Shown here piece after piece: positions 21,523 to 30,853 of a stretch of 64,000 nucleotides of DNA. The stretch is from Prochlorococcus sp. AG-402-M23 (GTDB lineage Bacteria > Cyanobacteriota > Cyanobacteriia > PCC-6307 > Cyanobiaceae), in contig QCIR01000001.1 of NCBI GenBank assembly GCA_003216575.1, positions 186,001 through 250,000 of the forward strand. The letters are read 5' to 3'. The notes beneath the pieces are model-generated. The model was not told the origin of the DNA and ran no database searches. It saw nothing but the letters and a program-made list of their open reading frames with translations. The translations under genes and the position numbers were made by a program. How positions within the stretch are numbered: the first letter of the stretch is position 1; each line of letters starts with the position of its first letter.

Positions 21523-21536
21523 GGAAAACGTTTTCC
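21523..21536. promoter_or_regulatory. Perfect 14-bp palindrome GGAAAACGTTTTCC upstream of galE
   Basis: Self-complementary, central CG, ~52 nt upstream of galE ATG. Confidence 0.4.
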
Positions 21537-21823
21537 GAATACCTCTTATTAACAGATTAGCATCTGATACAAACTATTTGAATATAATTAAAACATTTTA
21601 TGAAAAGTAAAAAAAATCAAATACATATTCTACCAATAAAGCCTTTATACATTTTTTTTTGCGATACAGATGTTCTTAAGAAATCAACTATAACTTTATT
21701 TTTTATCGCAAACAACTCATATATGAAATTTAAATAAAAGCATAGACTATACTATAATTAAAAATAATTAGAGAACATTTGATTATAATAAATTAAATAT
21801 TCTTACTCCATACAGAATCATAA

Positions 21824-21994
21824 ATGAAAAAAGACAATTTAAAGAGAATTATCAAACAGTTCGAGATTTTGCTAGAAGAATTAAAAAGTGAAGTCTACTC
21901 TGATAAAGAGTCATATGTTCATCCATGGGATGAACATATGAAAAATACTCCTCGAATAATTCAATCAGAAGACGATGATGGATATGCAGATTAA
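21824..21994 (+). CDS. Short acidic ORF (56 aa)
   Basis: MKKDNLKRIIKQFEILLEELKSEVYSDKESYVHPWDEHMKNTPRIIQSEDDDGYAD*. Confidence 0.5.
   Translation: MKKDNLKRIIKQFEILLEELKSEVYSDKESYVHPWDEHMKNTPRIIQSEDDDGYAD
21911..21941 (+). repeat. Perfect 14-bp inverted repeat with ATG loop inside the short ORF
   Basis: TCATATGTTCATCC-ATG-GGATGAACATATGA. Confidence 0.85.
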
Positions 21995-22119
21995 TAAAGC
22001 CTTGGGAGTAATTTAACCAAAACAAAAAACATTAAGAGTTAATTTCCCTAACGATCTGGTAGTTTTACCTATTGCACTAACAAGGTATTGAAAGCAAATT
22101 AATAAAAAATGAAATTTTC

Positions 22120-22311
22120 ATGTCCCCATTACCTCAGCTTGTAAAAGCCACCCCACAAGGAGGAACAATTCATAAATATCAACTTACCGGAGGTAAAACC
22201 GCATTCATGAGATATCTTGGCTGTTATTTAGGTACATGTAAATTCTGTAATGATATTGAGGAAGCATCTGAATTTGTTTCAAGCATAGAGGTTTCTCCCA
22301 AATCCCTCTAA
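22120..22311 (+). CDS. Hypothetical small Cys-containing protein
   Basis: 63 aa; CYLGTCKFC. Confidence 0.6.
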   Translation: MSPLPQLVKATPQGGTIHKYQLTGGKTAFMRYLGCYLGTCKFCNDIEEASEFVSSIEVSPKSL

Positions 22312-22456
22312 TCAAAGGATTTTCAATAGATAATAAAGGCTTAAATGTATTGATTTGAACAGTCAGTCAAAGTTTAGTTTTTTTATGTAAATATAATCGA
22401 TACTCGAAGGCTTTAGATGCTATTTTTTTTTGAGACTTTAAACATACAGGAGAATA

Positions 22457-22493
22457 AACTTTTAATGAGTCTGATTTTTTCTCACTAAAAGTT
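22457..22493 (+). repeat. Imperfect 13-bp stem-loop directly upstream of the Rieske gene
   Basis: AACTTTTAATGAG ... CTCACTAAAAGTT, one mismatch. Confidence 0.6.
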
Positions 22494-22503
22494 CTACTTG
22501 GCT

Positions 22504-23838
22504 ATGAACGAAGCAAAGGGAAAAGATAATAAGTCATTTGAATATGAGACCAACAATCTCATTAATGCTAATTTTAATGAAAATAAAACTGTAAAAGACC
22601 TAGAAAATATTGCCCCAAAGCCATCTAATCAATTAACAAATGGGCTATTAGGATGGTATTCGGTATCTAGCAGTGAGTCAATAAAGGAAGGAAAGTTAAA
22701 TCACTTCACAATTTATAATGAACCACTAGTTTTATATCGTGATAGAGAAGGTATTGTTCGATGTGTTAAAGATGTATGTCCTCACAGAGGAGCTTCTTTT
22801 TTAGGTGGTGAAATCATAAACGGTCAACTAGTATGTCCTTATCATGGAGCAAGATTCTCATCTCAAGGTAGTTGCACAAATTTAGATAGAATAACTTGCC
22901 AACATATTATAGATTCGAATTACGATAACTACGCCAAAAGTATTAAACTTTTCCAATACCCTTGTATAGAGAAAGAAGGCTATATCTATATTTATTATAC
23001 TGGCAAACCCCTTGCAAATATTGAAGACTTTGAAATTAAATCATCGTTAAATAGCTTACTTCCAGATTCATATGGATTTCCTTCATTAGAATATGAATAC
23101 GAAGAGGTCTATGTAGATTTCAAAGCAGACTGGGCAAGAATAATTGAAAATCATCTTGACATATTACATGTGTTTTGGATGCATGGAGAAACTATTCCAG
23201 ATAAGAATGTAAACAGGGGAACAATAACTAGTTTCAATCAAAAAATAAAACGAGATAATAGACAAATAGAAAGTATTTACTCGTACAAAACAAATGGTCA
23301 AGATGAGTTTATTAGAATAAAATTTGTACCTCCTGGCAGAATATTTATTTACAAAGGATCACCTGAGAGTACAAGATATATACAAGTATTGGATCATATT
23401 CCCCTTGGATATAATAAAGCTAGAGTAATAGTTAGGCACTACAGAAAATTTCTAAAAAACAAACTATTCACAAATTTAGTTTTATTTAGCAATCTACAAA
23501 GAAGAACATTTTATAAAATATTTTCAGAAGACTATTTAGTTTTGAAAACTCAAACGTTTAATGAACAGATGGGATATATACAGAAGGATAATGTTAAATT
23601 ATTGGGTGAAGATAAAATGGTTCAATACTATTGGGATTGGCTACAAAATGCATTATTAAAAGAAAAACCATGGGATTTACATCCTACTAATTCTTTAACT
23701 AATAAAGTTCATGATGATAGAGGTATGCAATATCCACCGGAGAATCCAGAAATGGCAATTAAAAATAATCGAAAAATATTGATTAAACTCTTAACTAGAT
23801 TATTATTCCCAATAAGTTTTATTCTTCTATTAATATAA
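22504..23838 (+). CDS. Rieske 2Fe-2S domain oxygenase (pheophorbide a oxygenase-like)
   Basis: CPHRGASFLGGEIINGQLVCPYHGARF Rieske ligands; ENHLDILHVFWMH mononuclear iron motif; ATG 22504 preferred over TTG 22498. Confidence 0.85.
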   Translation: MNEAKGKDNKSFEYETNNLINANFNENKTVKDLENIAPKPSNQLTNGLLGWYSVSSSESIKEGKLNHFTIYNEPLVLYRDREGIVRCVKDVCPHRGASFLGGEIINGQLVCPYHGARFSSQGSCTNLDRITCQHIIDSNYDNYAKSIKLFQYPCIEKEGYIYIYYTGKPLANIEDFEIKSSLNSLLPDSYGFPSLEYEYEEVYVDFKADWARIIENHLDILHVFWMHGETIPDKNVNRGTITSFNQKIKRDNRQIESIYSYKTNGQDEFIRIKFVPPGRIFIYKGSPESTRYIQVLDHIPLGYNKARVIVRHYRKFLKNKLFTNLVLFSNLQRRTFYKIFSEDYLVLKTQTFNEQMGYIQKDNVKLLGEDKMVQYYWDWLQNALLKEKPWDLHPTNSLTNKVHDDRGMQYPPENPEMAIKNNRKILIKLLTRLLFPISFILLLI

Positions 23839-23873
23839 TTACAAGAATTATTATTTATATATTGTTTATATAA

Positions 23874-24686
23874 ATGAAAATTGATCCTAGAGGAGACTCA
23901 AGAACTTGGGCAAGCTTACAAAATATCAATGTTTATATTGATGAGAAAAAAATCTTATCCAATCTCAATATTAATTTCAAATATGGAGAAAATACACTAA
24001 TCATGGGGCCAAATGGATCTGGCAAATCATCATTATTAAGGTTATTAAATAGATCTATTTATCCAATTAATTCTCATAAGAGCTCTTTCAAGTTATTCAA
24101 CAGTGAAAATATTAATATATGGGAATTAAGAAAAAAGATTGGATTTTTTTTTAAAGGAATGGAGTTGAGAGTGAATAATGGAGTAAGAACATATGATTTA
24201 ATAACATCTGGTTTTTCAGGGACATTTAACGCTAGATATTCAAAATCAATTTCTCATGAAGATAACTCAAAAGTAAAACATCTGATTGATGAATGGCAAC
24301 TAAAAAATATAATTAATAAAGAATTTTCTTCATTATCTGATGGTCAGAAAAGAAGAGCACTAATTGCTAGAGCAATAGTTTATGAACCTAATATATTAAT
24401 TTTAGATGAGCCCTTTACAAATTTGGATCTGAAATCTCAATTTATTTTAAATAACAATCTAAATAATTTAATTAATAAATCAGTAAATATAATTTATGTC
24501 ACTCATAATCTAGAGTCAATTCTACCTAGCACAAATAAAGTAGTATTAATAAAAGAAGGTAGAATAATAAAACAAGGAGATCCAATTGAGGTTTTAAATA
24601 CAAGAGTAATAAGTGATCTTTTTGAACTACCTATTAATATTATTAAAGAAAATAATTATTGGAGAGGTATTCCGATAATTCAATAA
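23874..24686 (+). CDS. ABC transporter ATP-binding protein
   Basis: GPNGSGKSSLL; SLSDGQKRRALIARA; LILDEPFTNLD. Confidence 0.9.
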   Translation: MKIDPRGDSRTWASLQNINVYIDEKKILSNLNINFKYGENTLIMGPNGSGKSSLLRLLNRSIYPINSHKSSFKLFNSENINIWELRKKIGFFFKGMELRVNNGVRTYDLITSGFSGTFNARYSKSISHEDNSKVKHLIDEWQLKNIINKEFSSLSDGQKRRALIARAIVYEPNILILDEPFTNLDLKSQFILNNNLNNLINKSVNIIYVTHNLESILPSTNKVVLIKEGRIIKQGDPIEVLNTRVISDLFELPINIIKENNYWRGIPIIQ

Positions 24687-24687
24687 A

Positions 24688-24903
24688 TTAAATAACAACC
24701 AGAATTAAAGCAACAAAGAATATAGCAAGAAAAAGCAAACATCTTTTATCATCAAAAATGTTATTAAAATTATTTTTTTTATTTCTTCCTTTTTTCCTAA
24801 CACCATAAGGATTACCACATGAAATACATACTAATCTTCCAGATAATGCTCTATCAGCCCTAAAATTACAACTTCCGCAAACCAAGCATTTCTTTGTAAT
24901 CAT
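24688..24903 (-). CDS. Zinc-ribbon small protein with C-terminal TM
   Basis: CLVCGSC...CISCGNPYG and LLFLAIFFVALILVVI. Confidence 0.6.
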   Translation of the reverse strand: MITKKCLVCGSCNFRADRALSGRLVCISCGNPYGVRKKGRNKKNNFNNIFDDKRCLLFLAIFFVALILVVI

Positions 24904-24913
24904 TAGAAATTAA

Positions 24914-25669
24914 TCAACTTAAATAATCATCTAAGAATGATAATGGTGCGCTCATATTACTAGAGTATCCTAAAAGGCTTTCAGAGATAAATTCATACAA
25001 GACCTCTTCATTTTCATTTAATAAAAAAGTTGCCCCTCTTTGGGGTAGAAATGCAGAGTCAGTTACATAAATATTCCAATTAGATAAAATTTCGACCATA
25101 TTTATAAGACGCCTAGTAGCTAGCTCAAATGGACGTAAAATGTCTTTTTTAGAAAAAATCTGAAACATTTTTCCTTTAAGCAAAGGAAATGATCCTATTT
25201 TTATATCGTCATCTGAGCCAAACAAGCTCTTTGAATTTTTATCCCCCAAATAGCCTCTAAAAACTTCCTTGAGTGTACCCCTAGAATTTATACCTGCGCA
25301 CATAATTAGTAAATTAATTATTGATGGCATTGGGGAGGTAAACCCAGAATTCAAATGAAGTTTCTCATGAAGTTCAGCATTATCTATTGCAAAGACAATT
25401 TGAACATCAATTTTATTGAACCTGCAAAAAAATTCTTTAGACTTTTGACTCCCAATACCTATAATTATTAAATCTATAGAATTTTGATCTAATAACTTTG
25501 CTTGAGATACGAGATGCTGACAATATTCAAAACTATCAAAATCTGCAAAAGAACCTAAGAAGACTATTAATTTCCTTCTTTTTGAAAAAAAAATCCTTTC
25601 AAACCCAAAATATTCATTAAGCAATTTCATGTATTCCATAAATCCAATCTCCATACATAATGTTTTCAA
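24914..25669 (-). CDS. AhpC/TSA-like family protein
   Basis: 251 aa; RKLIVFLGSFADFDSFEYCQHL...LLDQNSIDLIIIGIGS; FLPQRGATFLL. Confidence 0.65.
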   Translation of the reverse strand: MKTLCMEIGFMEYMKLLNEYFGFERIFFSKRRKLIVFLGSFADFDSFEYCQHLVSQAKLLDQNSIDLIIIGIGSQKSKEFFCRFNKIDVQIVFAIDNAELHEKLHLNSGFTSPMPSIINLLIMCAGINSRGTLKEVFRGYLGDKNSKSLFGSDDDIKIGSFPLLKGKMFQIFSKKDILRPFELATRRLINMVEILSNWNIYVTDSAFLPQRGATFLLNENEEVLYEFISESLLGYSSNMSAPLSFLDDYLS

Positions 25670-25898
25670 AATAACAAATTTTAAAATTCAAATACGATTA
25701 ATTTAGATGATAAAAATCAAAAAACTCAGTGAAAGTAAGGAATTCAACCATTTGCCCCGCTTATATCACGAAGAACTAATTCAGTAGCAGATGAACATGA
25801 AATATGTACAAAACCTACAATTTCAATAAGCAATGTGAAGGGATATGGAACTTATAGAGCTCTAAATATATCCTCTTACTGTTCTTTGTTTATTTCTC

Positions 25899-26957
25899 GT
25901 GCAGACCTACGGGAACCCCAACGTTACCTATGACTGGTACGCGGGTAATTCAGGGACGGCCAATCGCTCCGGAAAATTCATCGCTGCGCATGCTGCCCAT
26001 GCTGGTTTGATGATGTTCTGGGCAGGTGCGTTCACTTTATTTGAGCTAGCTCGTTACGACTCATCCGTTGCGATGGGTAATCAAAACTTGATCTGCTTGC
26101 CTCACCTTGCTCAACTTGGAATAGGTGGAATCGAAAACGGTGTTATTACTGAGCCTTATGGCTGCACTGTTATTGCAGTACTTCACCTGATCTTCTCTGG
26201 TGTGTTAGGTGCTGGAGGAATACTCCACTCAACAAGATATGACGGAGATCTTGGAAATTATCCAGAAGGAAGTCGTCCTAAAAAGTTTGACTTCGAGTGG
26301 GATGATCCAGACAAACTTACTTTTATCCTTGGACACCATCTTATTTTCCTTGGTTTAGCCAATATTCAATTCGTTGAGTGGGCTCAATATCATGGAATTT
26401 GGGACACTGCTCTAGGCGCTACCCGAACAGTTAGCTACAACCTAGACTTAGGAATGATTTGGAATCATCAGGCTGATTTTCTACAGATTTCTAGCTTGGA
26501 AGATGTAATGGGTGGTCATGCCTTCTTAGCATTTTTCCAAATCATTGGTGGTGCATTCCACATTATTACTAAGCAATTTGGTGAATATACCGAATTCAAA
26601 GGTAAAGGCCTTCTATCAGCAGAGGCTGTTCTTTCATACTCATTAGCTGGTGTTGGCTATTGTGCACTTGTTGCTGCTTTCTGGAGCTCAACAAATACAA
26701 CTGTTTATTCAACAGAATTCTTTGGAGATGTACTTCAACTGAAGTTTGATTTCGCTCCATATTTTGTTGATACCGATGCATCACTTGCTACTGGAGCTCA
26801 CACCGCAAGAGCGTGGTTAGCTAATGTTCATTTCTATCTTGGCTTCTTCTTCATCCAGGGACATCTTTGGCATGCACTAAGAGCTATGGGATTTGACTTC
26901 AGACGAGTAGGTAAAGCGTTCGACAATATGGAAAACGCAAAAATCACCAACGGTTGA
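25899..26957 (+). CDS. pcb: Pcb-type chlorophyll a/b-binding antenna protein
   Basis: MQTYGNPNVTYDWYAGNSGTANRSGKFIAAHAAHAGLMMFWAGAFTLFELARYD; GTG start. Confidence 0.96.
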   Translation: MQTYGNPNVTYDWYAGNSGTANRSGKFIAAHAAHAGLMMFWAGAFTLFELARYDSSVAMGNQNLICLPHLAQLGIGGIENGVITEPYGCTVIAVLHLIFSGVLGAGGILHSTRYDGDLGNYPEGSRPKKFDFEWDDPDKLTFILGHHLIFLGLANIQFVEWAQYHGIWDTALGATRTVSYNLDLGMIWNHQADFLQISSLEDVMGGHAFLAFFQIIGGAFHIITKQFGEYTEFKGKGLLSAEAVLSYSLAGVGYCALVAAFWSSTNTTVYSTEFFGDVLQLKFDFAPYFVDTDASLATGAHTARAWLANVHFYLGFFFIQGHLWHALRAMGFDFRRVGKAFDNMENAKITNG

Positions 26958-26992
26958 TTAATACCTAATACAGTTATTAGTTAATTTCTTAA

Positions 26993-27019
26993 GGGTCTGC
27001 TTAGCAGGCCCTTTTTTTT
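26993..27019 (+). terminator. Rho-independent terminator of pcb
   Basis: GGGTCTGC TTA GCAGGCCC TTTTTTTT. Confidence 0.85.
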
Positions 27020-27249
27020 ACGCAATTTACAAAAGGAAAAGATTCAAAAAAATTTATTCTTTGAAATGTCTCAAATAACACACGCAAAATCAAAAAAGGG
27101 AACTTAGGTAATGCCTTAAAGTGCTTTTTTATACATTTAACCGTAAAAAGAGGTAAAAAGATCTCAAGAGCTTGTTGCTATTGAGAATCGGTTGCAAAAA
27201 GAGTCTTTTTTTGTGTAAGTTAAAGATCTTATTAAGCTCCTTTAATCTT

Positions 27250-27846
27250 ATGAGCTTTAGAACTTACGCCGACACTCCTTCCTCGGCCGTTCGTATGGCT
27301 ACAGGACAATCAGTGCTTATTGATCCTTCCTCAAGAAGAGGAGACACTTGCCTCGAGGTCTTAGACGGAATAGCTCGTGTTTATTGTCCTTGCGAAGAGA
27401 CTGAGGGGATGACACTAGCATTTTTACAATCAGGCGACCAGTTAAGAACAGATAGGTTATGCAGTGAGGGGGTTTGTGTAGAGGCCTTAACTCCTCTTTG
27501 TTTTAGAAGTGATGCTGAGACAACAGATGAAGCGGGAGGATATGACGCTGTAAATGAATGGACACTTCAACTACTTAGAATCAGACATTTAGGGAACGCG
27601 GAACAAAGACTCCAAGCTTTATTTGCCTTATTAGTTAATCGACTCGGCAGAAGATGTGGTGACTGGTGTCAATTACCTTTCAGGCTCACGCATGAAAGAA
27701 TTGGAGAATTAATTGGATCTACAAGAGTTACATCTACACGTTTAATTTCAAGACTCAGAACAGCAGAATTACTTAAAGCGCCATCAGGTGATCCAACACT
27801 AAGCCTTTCTCCTGAGTTCATAGAGTCATCGCCTCTAACAGCGTAA
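27250..27846 (+). CDS. CRP/FNR-family transcriptional regulator
   Basis: C-terminal HTH RLTHERIGELIGSTRVTSTRLISRLRTAELL; ATG 27250 preferred over 27172. Confidence 0.85.
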   Translation: MSFRTYADTPSSAVRMATGQSVLIDPSSRRGDTCLEVLDGIARVYCPCEETEGMTLAFLQSGDQLRTDRLCSEGVCVEALTPLCFRSDAETTDEAGGYDAVNEWTLQLLRIRHLGNAEQRLQALFALLVNRLGRRCGDWCQLPFRLTHERIGELIGSTRVTSTRLISRLRTAELLKAPSGDPTLSLSPEFIESSPLTA

Positions 27847-27853
27847 TCAAATA

Positions 27854-28135
27854 ATGAATCAATATTTATTTTCCTATTCAGAATCTCTAGTTCTAACACT
27901 TTGCGAAGAGATAGAATATATAAAAAATAGATCAAAAAATATAAATTATTCCTTAAAGACCTGCCAGAACAAGTGTTTATCTGAAAGATTAAGATTAGAG
28001 CTTAAAAAGTTAAATAAAAATAAAATAAAAATACAAAGTATTTCAGAGAATATATTTAAAAGAAATAAAAATGAATTGCCTATTGAGTTTTTACTGGAAA
28101 TAATAAAAAGATCAAATTCTCTTCAACAAATATAA
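27854..28135 (+). CDS. Hypothetical protein
   Basis: 93 aa Lys/Asn-rich ORF. Confidence 0.5.
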   Translation: MNQYLFSYSESLVLTLCEEIEYIKNRSKNINYSLKTCQNKCLSERLRLELKKLNKNKIKIQSISENIFKRNKNELPIEFLLEIIKRSNSLQQI

Positions 28136-28155
28136 TAGTTATATAGCATAATCAA

Positions 28156-28707
28156 TTAAATATTATTTAATTCATTGTCAATAATAAATAACGCTGATGG
28201 ATCGTTATTAGCAAATCTGACTTTACCTAAAAGATAAGCCATTTCATCTTCTGATTTAATTTGCTCATCTATAACGGGATCAAGGAATACAGTAGTTCGA
28301 GTGTCATTTGCTCTCTCTGCCATTGAATATAGTTGCTGAACAGATGTTGTAACATCTGCTTCCATCTGAAAAGAAAGAGCGACTAATTCATCAACTGTTT
28401 TCCAATCTTGTATTGGTTTAGTTACTTCTTCAAGTACTACACTTTGACCTCTGGCAATCAAATACTTAGCGAAGTTAAATCCATGTTCAAGTTCTGCTAA
28501 AGACTCTTTTTTGAAAAAGGCAGAAAATCCCCTCAATTCTCTTTCTAATAACCAAAGTGACATTGCTAGATATTGTGCGCTTGAGACACGTTCAAGAGAA
28601 GTGTGTTGATAAAGAGCCTCGAGAATATCAACATCCATAGGCTGAGCAATTGCTCGACCTGATGGACCAAGGTTGAGTCCTATAGAACTTTCAGTAAAAG
28701 ATTGCAT
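28156..28707 (-). CDS. Ferritin
   Basis: SSAQYLAMSLWLLERELRGFSAFFKKESLAELEHGFNFAKYLIARG. Confidence 0.92.
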   Translation of the reverse strand: MQSFTESSIGLNLGPSGRAIAQPMDVDILEALYQHTSLERVSSAQYLAMSLWLLERELRGFSAFFKKESLAELEHGFNFAKYLIARGQSVVLEEVTKPIQDWKTVDELVALSFQMEADVTTSVQQLYSMAERANDTRTTVFLDPVIDEQIKSEDEMAYLLGKVRFANNDPSALFIIDNELNNI

Positions 28708-28758
28708 AACAAAAAAAAGCTAGGTCAATGAACGCAAAAACTAACTTTTTGTATTCTC

Positions 28759-28784
28759 AAATGATAACTCTTTTTGTATCATTT
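28759..28784. promoter_or_regulatory. 8-bp inverted repeat AAATGATA-N10-TATCATTT upstream of ferritin
   Basis: Perfect arms ~52 nt from the ferritin start. Confidence 0.35.
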
Positions 28785-28872
28785 TGTTGATATTAGTCTC
28801 AAGATTGAAATTTATTCACTTGATAATGAAACTCAATTGCTTAAAAATAGTGTATTTATATATGAAAATTAG

Positions 28873-29934
28873 TTAGAAATTAGATTTATACTTTTCAGGT
28901 AAAACTATAAATTCCCTACCTAAAATATAACTAACTTTGCATTTATCTCCAATACTTAGACTAGGCTCTAATGCCATCTCTGCGCGTAATTTTAGACAAT
29001 TTCTTTTTAAAGTGTACACATAATGACTCATGTAATATTCTTTTGCTATAATAATAAATGAACCATTAGAATCGGGTTCAATATTAATAGAGTTTTTATC
29101 AAACATACATACAGATTTATTTGAGATAGAGATATTAGGAGAGACATTCAAGCCACCAATACATGTAGAATAAGAATGATTAGTATTATTTATAGGTAAC
29201 ATATTTTTTTGTAAAACAAATTGACCTACAAAGTCATTAATCGGATTAGAAACCATATGAAGAGGAGTTGAATATTGTTGAATTACACCACTTCTCATAA
29301 CAGCTACTCGATCACAAATAGCTAATGCTTCATTAGGATCATGAGTTACTAAAAGTGCAGACGCGGAACAGGACCTTAAAACGGAGGATAATTCTGATCT
29401 CAATCTAGCTCTTACTTCAACATCTAATGAGCAAAAAGGTTCATCTAAGAGAACCAAAGATGTACCTGGGGCTAGTGCGCGAGCCAATGCAACTCTTTGA
29501 CCTTGTCCACCAGAAAGTTCATGAGGATATCTACTTTTCAATTCATAAATATCTAATAAGTTCAAAAGCCAGTTAGCTCTGTCTATGGAATGTTTAGCTT
29601 TGGTTATACCAAAGCAAACATTTTTCCAAACATTTAAATGGGGAAAAAGAGCATAGTCTTGAAAAACCATTCCAATTTGTCTTCTTTCAGGTACCAGGAG
29701 ATAGCTGTCATCTGAAATTAATTGTCCATTTTTTTTTATAGAACCACTGTTAGGCTTATCGAAACCTGCAATCAGTCTTAGTAAAGTTGTTTTTCCACAG
29801 CCAGAAGGGCCAAGCAAGCCAACTAATTCTCCGTTTTTCAAAGAAAAATTAATATCTTTTAGAACCCAATCCCTATTATTGTCGGGTTTAAATTTATGCC
29901 ATAGATTATGGATTTCTAGCTCAGTATTCACCAA
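28873..29934 (-). CDS. futC: Iron(III)-type ABC transporter ATP-binding protein
   Basis: GPSGCGKTTLLRLIAG; LSGGQGQRVALARAL; LVLLDEPFCSLD; TOBE-like C-terminus. Confidence 0.8.
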   Translation of the reverse strand: MVNTELEIHNLWHKFKPDNNRDWVLKDINFSLKNGELVGLLGPSGCGKTTLLRLIAGFDKPNSGSIKKNGQLISDDSYLLVPERRQIGMVFQDYALFPHLNVWKNVCFGITKAKHSIDRANWLLNLLDIYELKSRYPHELSGGQGQRVALARALAPGTSLVLLDEPFCSLDVEVRARLRSELSSVLRSCSASALLVTHDPNEALAICDRVAVMRSGVIQQYSTPLHMVSNPINDFVGQFVLQKNMLPINNTNHSYSTCIGGLNVSPNISISNKSVCMFDKNSINIEPDSNGSFIIIAKEYYMSHYVYTLKRNCLKLRAEMALEPSLSIGDKCKVSYILGREFIVLPEKYKSNF

Positions 29935-30119
29935 AACTATTTTTATATATTCTATTCTCTAAAAATCTTATAAAGTTAAACATAAACACGAAAGGTCAAA
30001 GTGAGTCCAAAAGTCACCACAAGAAGTATAAAATGATACAGTAAAGGTCCTGTGGCCTCAGCTGACAAGTCATCAGTTACTAATGTAAGAAAATTAAACT
30101 CAAATATATTAATGCTTCA

Positions 30120-30774
30120 ATGAAAAAAGAAGAAAGAGTTCAAATAATAATAAAGAGACTTGAAGAAATATATCCTGAGACTCCGATACCTTTAAACCAT
30201 CAAAATAGTTTCACTTTGCTTGTTGCTGTGGTTTTGAGCGCACAGTCAACAGACAAAAAAGTCAATGAATTAACTAATGAACTTTTTAGGATTGCACCAT
30301 CTCCAAAGGCAATGTACGAGCTAGGTGAACAAAATATATATAATTATATCAAGCAACTTGGACTTGCAAAAACAAAAGCAAAAAAATACTTATAATCTAT
30401 CAAAAATTATTTATAAAAAATTCAATAATATAATCCCAAATACATTCGAAAAACTTGAATCATTACCTGGGGTTGGACATAAAACAGCAAGTGTTATCAT
30501 GTCTCAAATTTTTGGTGTGCCAGCATTTCCAGTAGATACACATATACACAGATTATCTCAAAGATGGGGTTTAACATCTGGTAAGAGTGTAATACAAACA
30601 GAAAAAGATCTCAAAAAATTATTTCCCAAACATTTATGGAATAAATTACACTTGCAAATTATATTTTATGGAAGAGAGTATTGCTCAGCAAGAGGATGTG
30701 ACGGAACAATCTGTAAATTATGTAATGAGCTTTACCCATCAAGAAAAAAAGCAGTAATTTGTTTAAAGGCTTAA
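30120..30774 (+). pseudogene. nth: Endonuclease III, reading frame split by 1-nt indel at A7 (30380-30386)
   Basis: N-part FTLLVAVVLSAQSTDKKVNELTNELF and C-part LESLPGVGHKTASVIMSQIFGVPAFPVDTHIHRLSQRWGL (HhH) in different frames; deleting one A restores KAKNTYNLSKIIYKKF. Confidence 0.85.
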
Positions 30775-30853
30775 TAATAATCAATTATTTTTTATAATTT
30801 CAACAAAAAGAAGTATTTTTTGCTAGAAAACATATCCAAATATTATTACTCTA

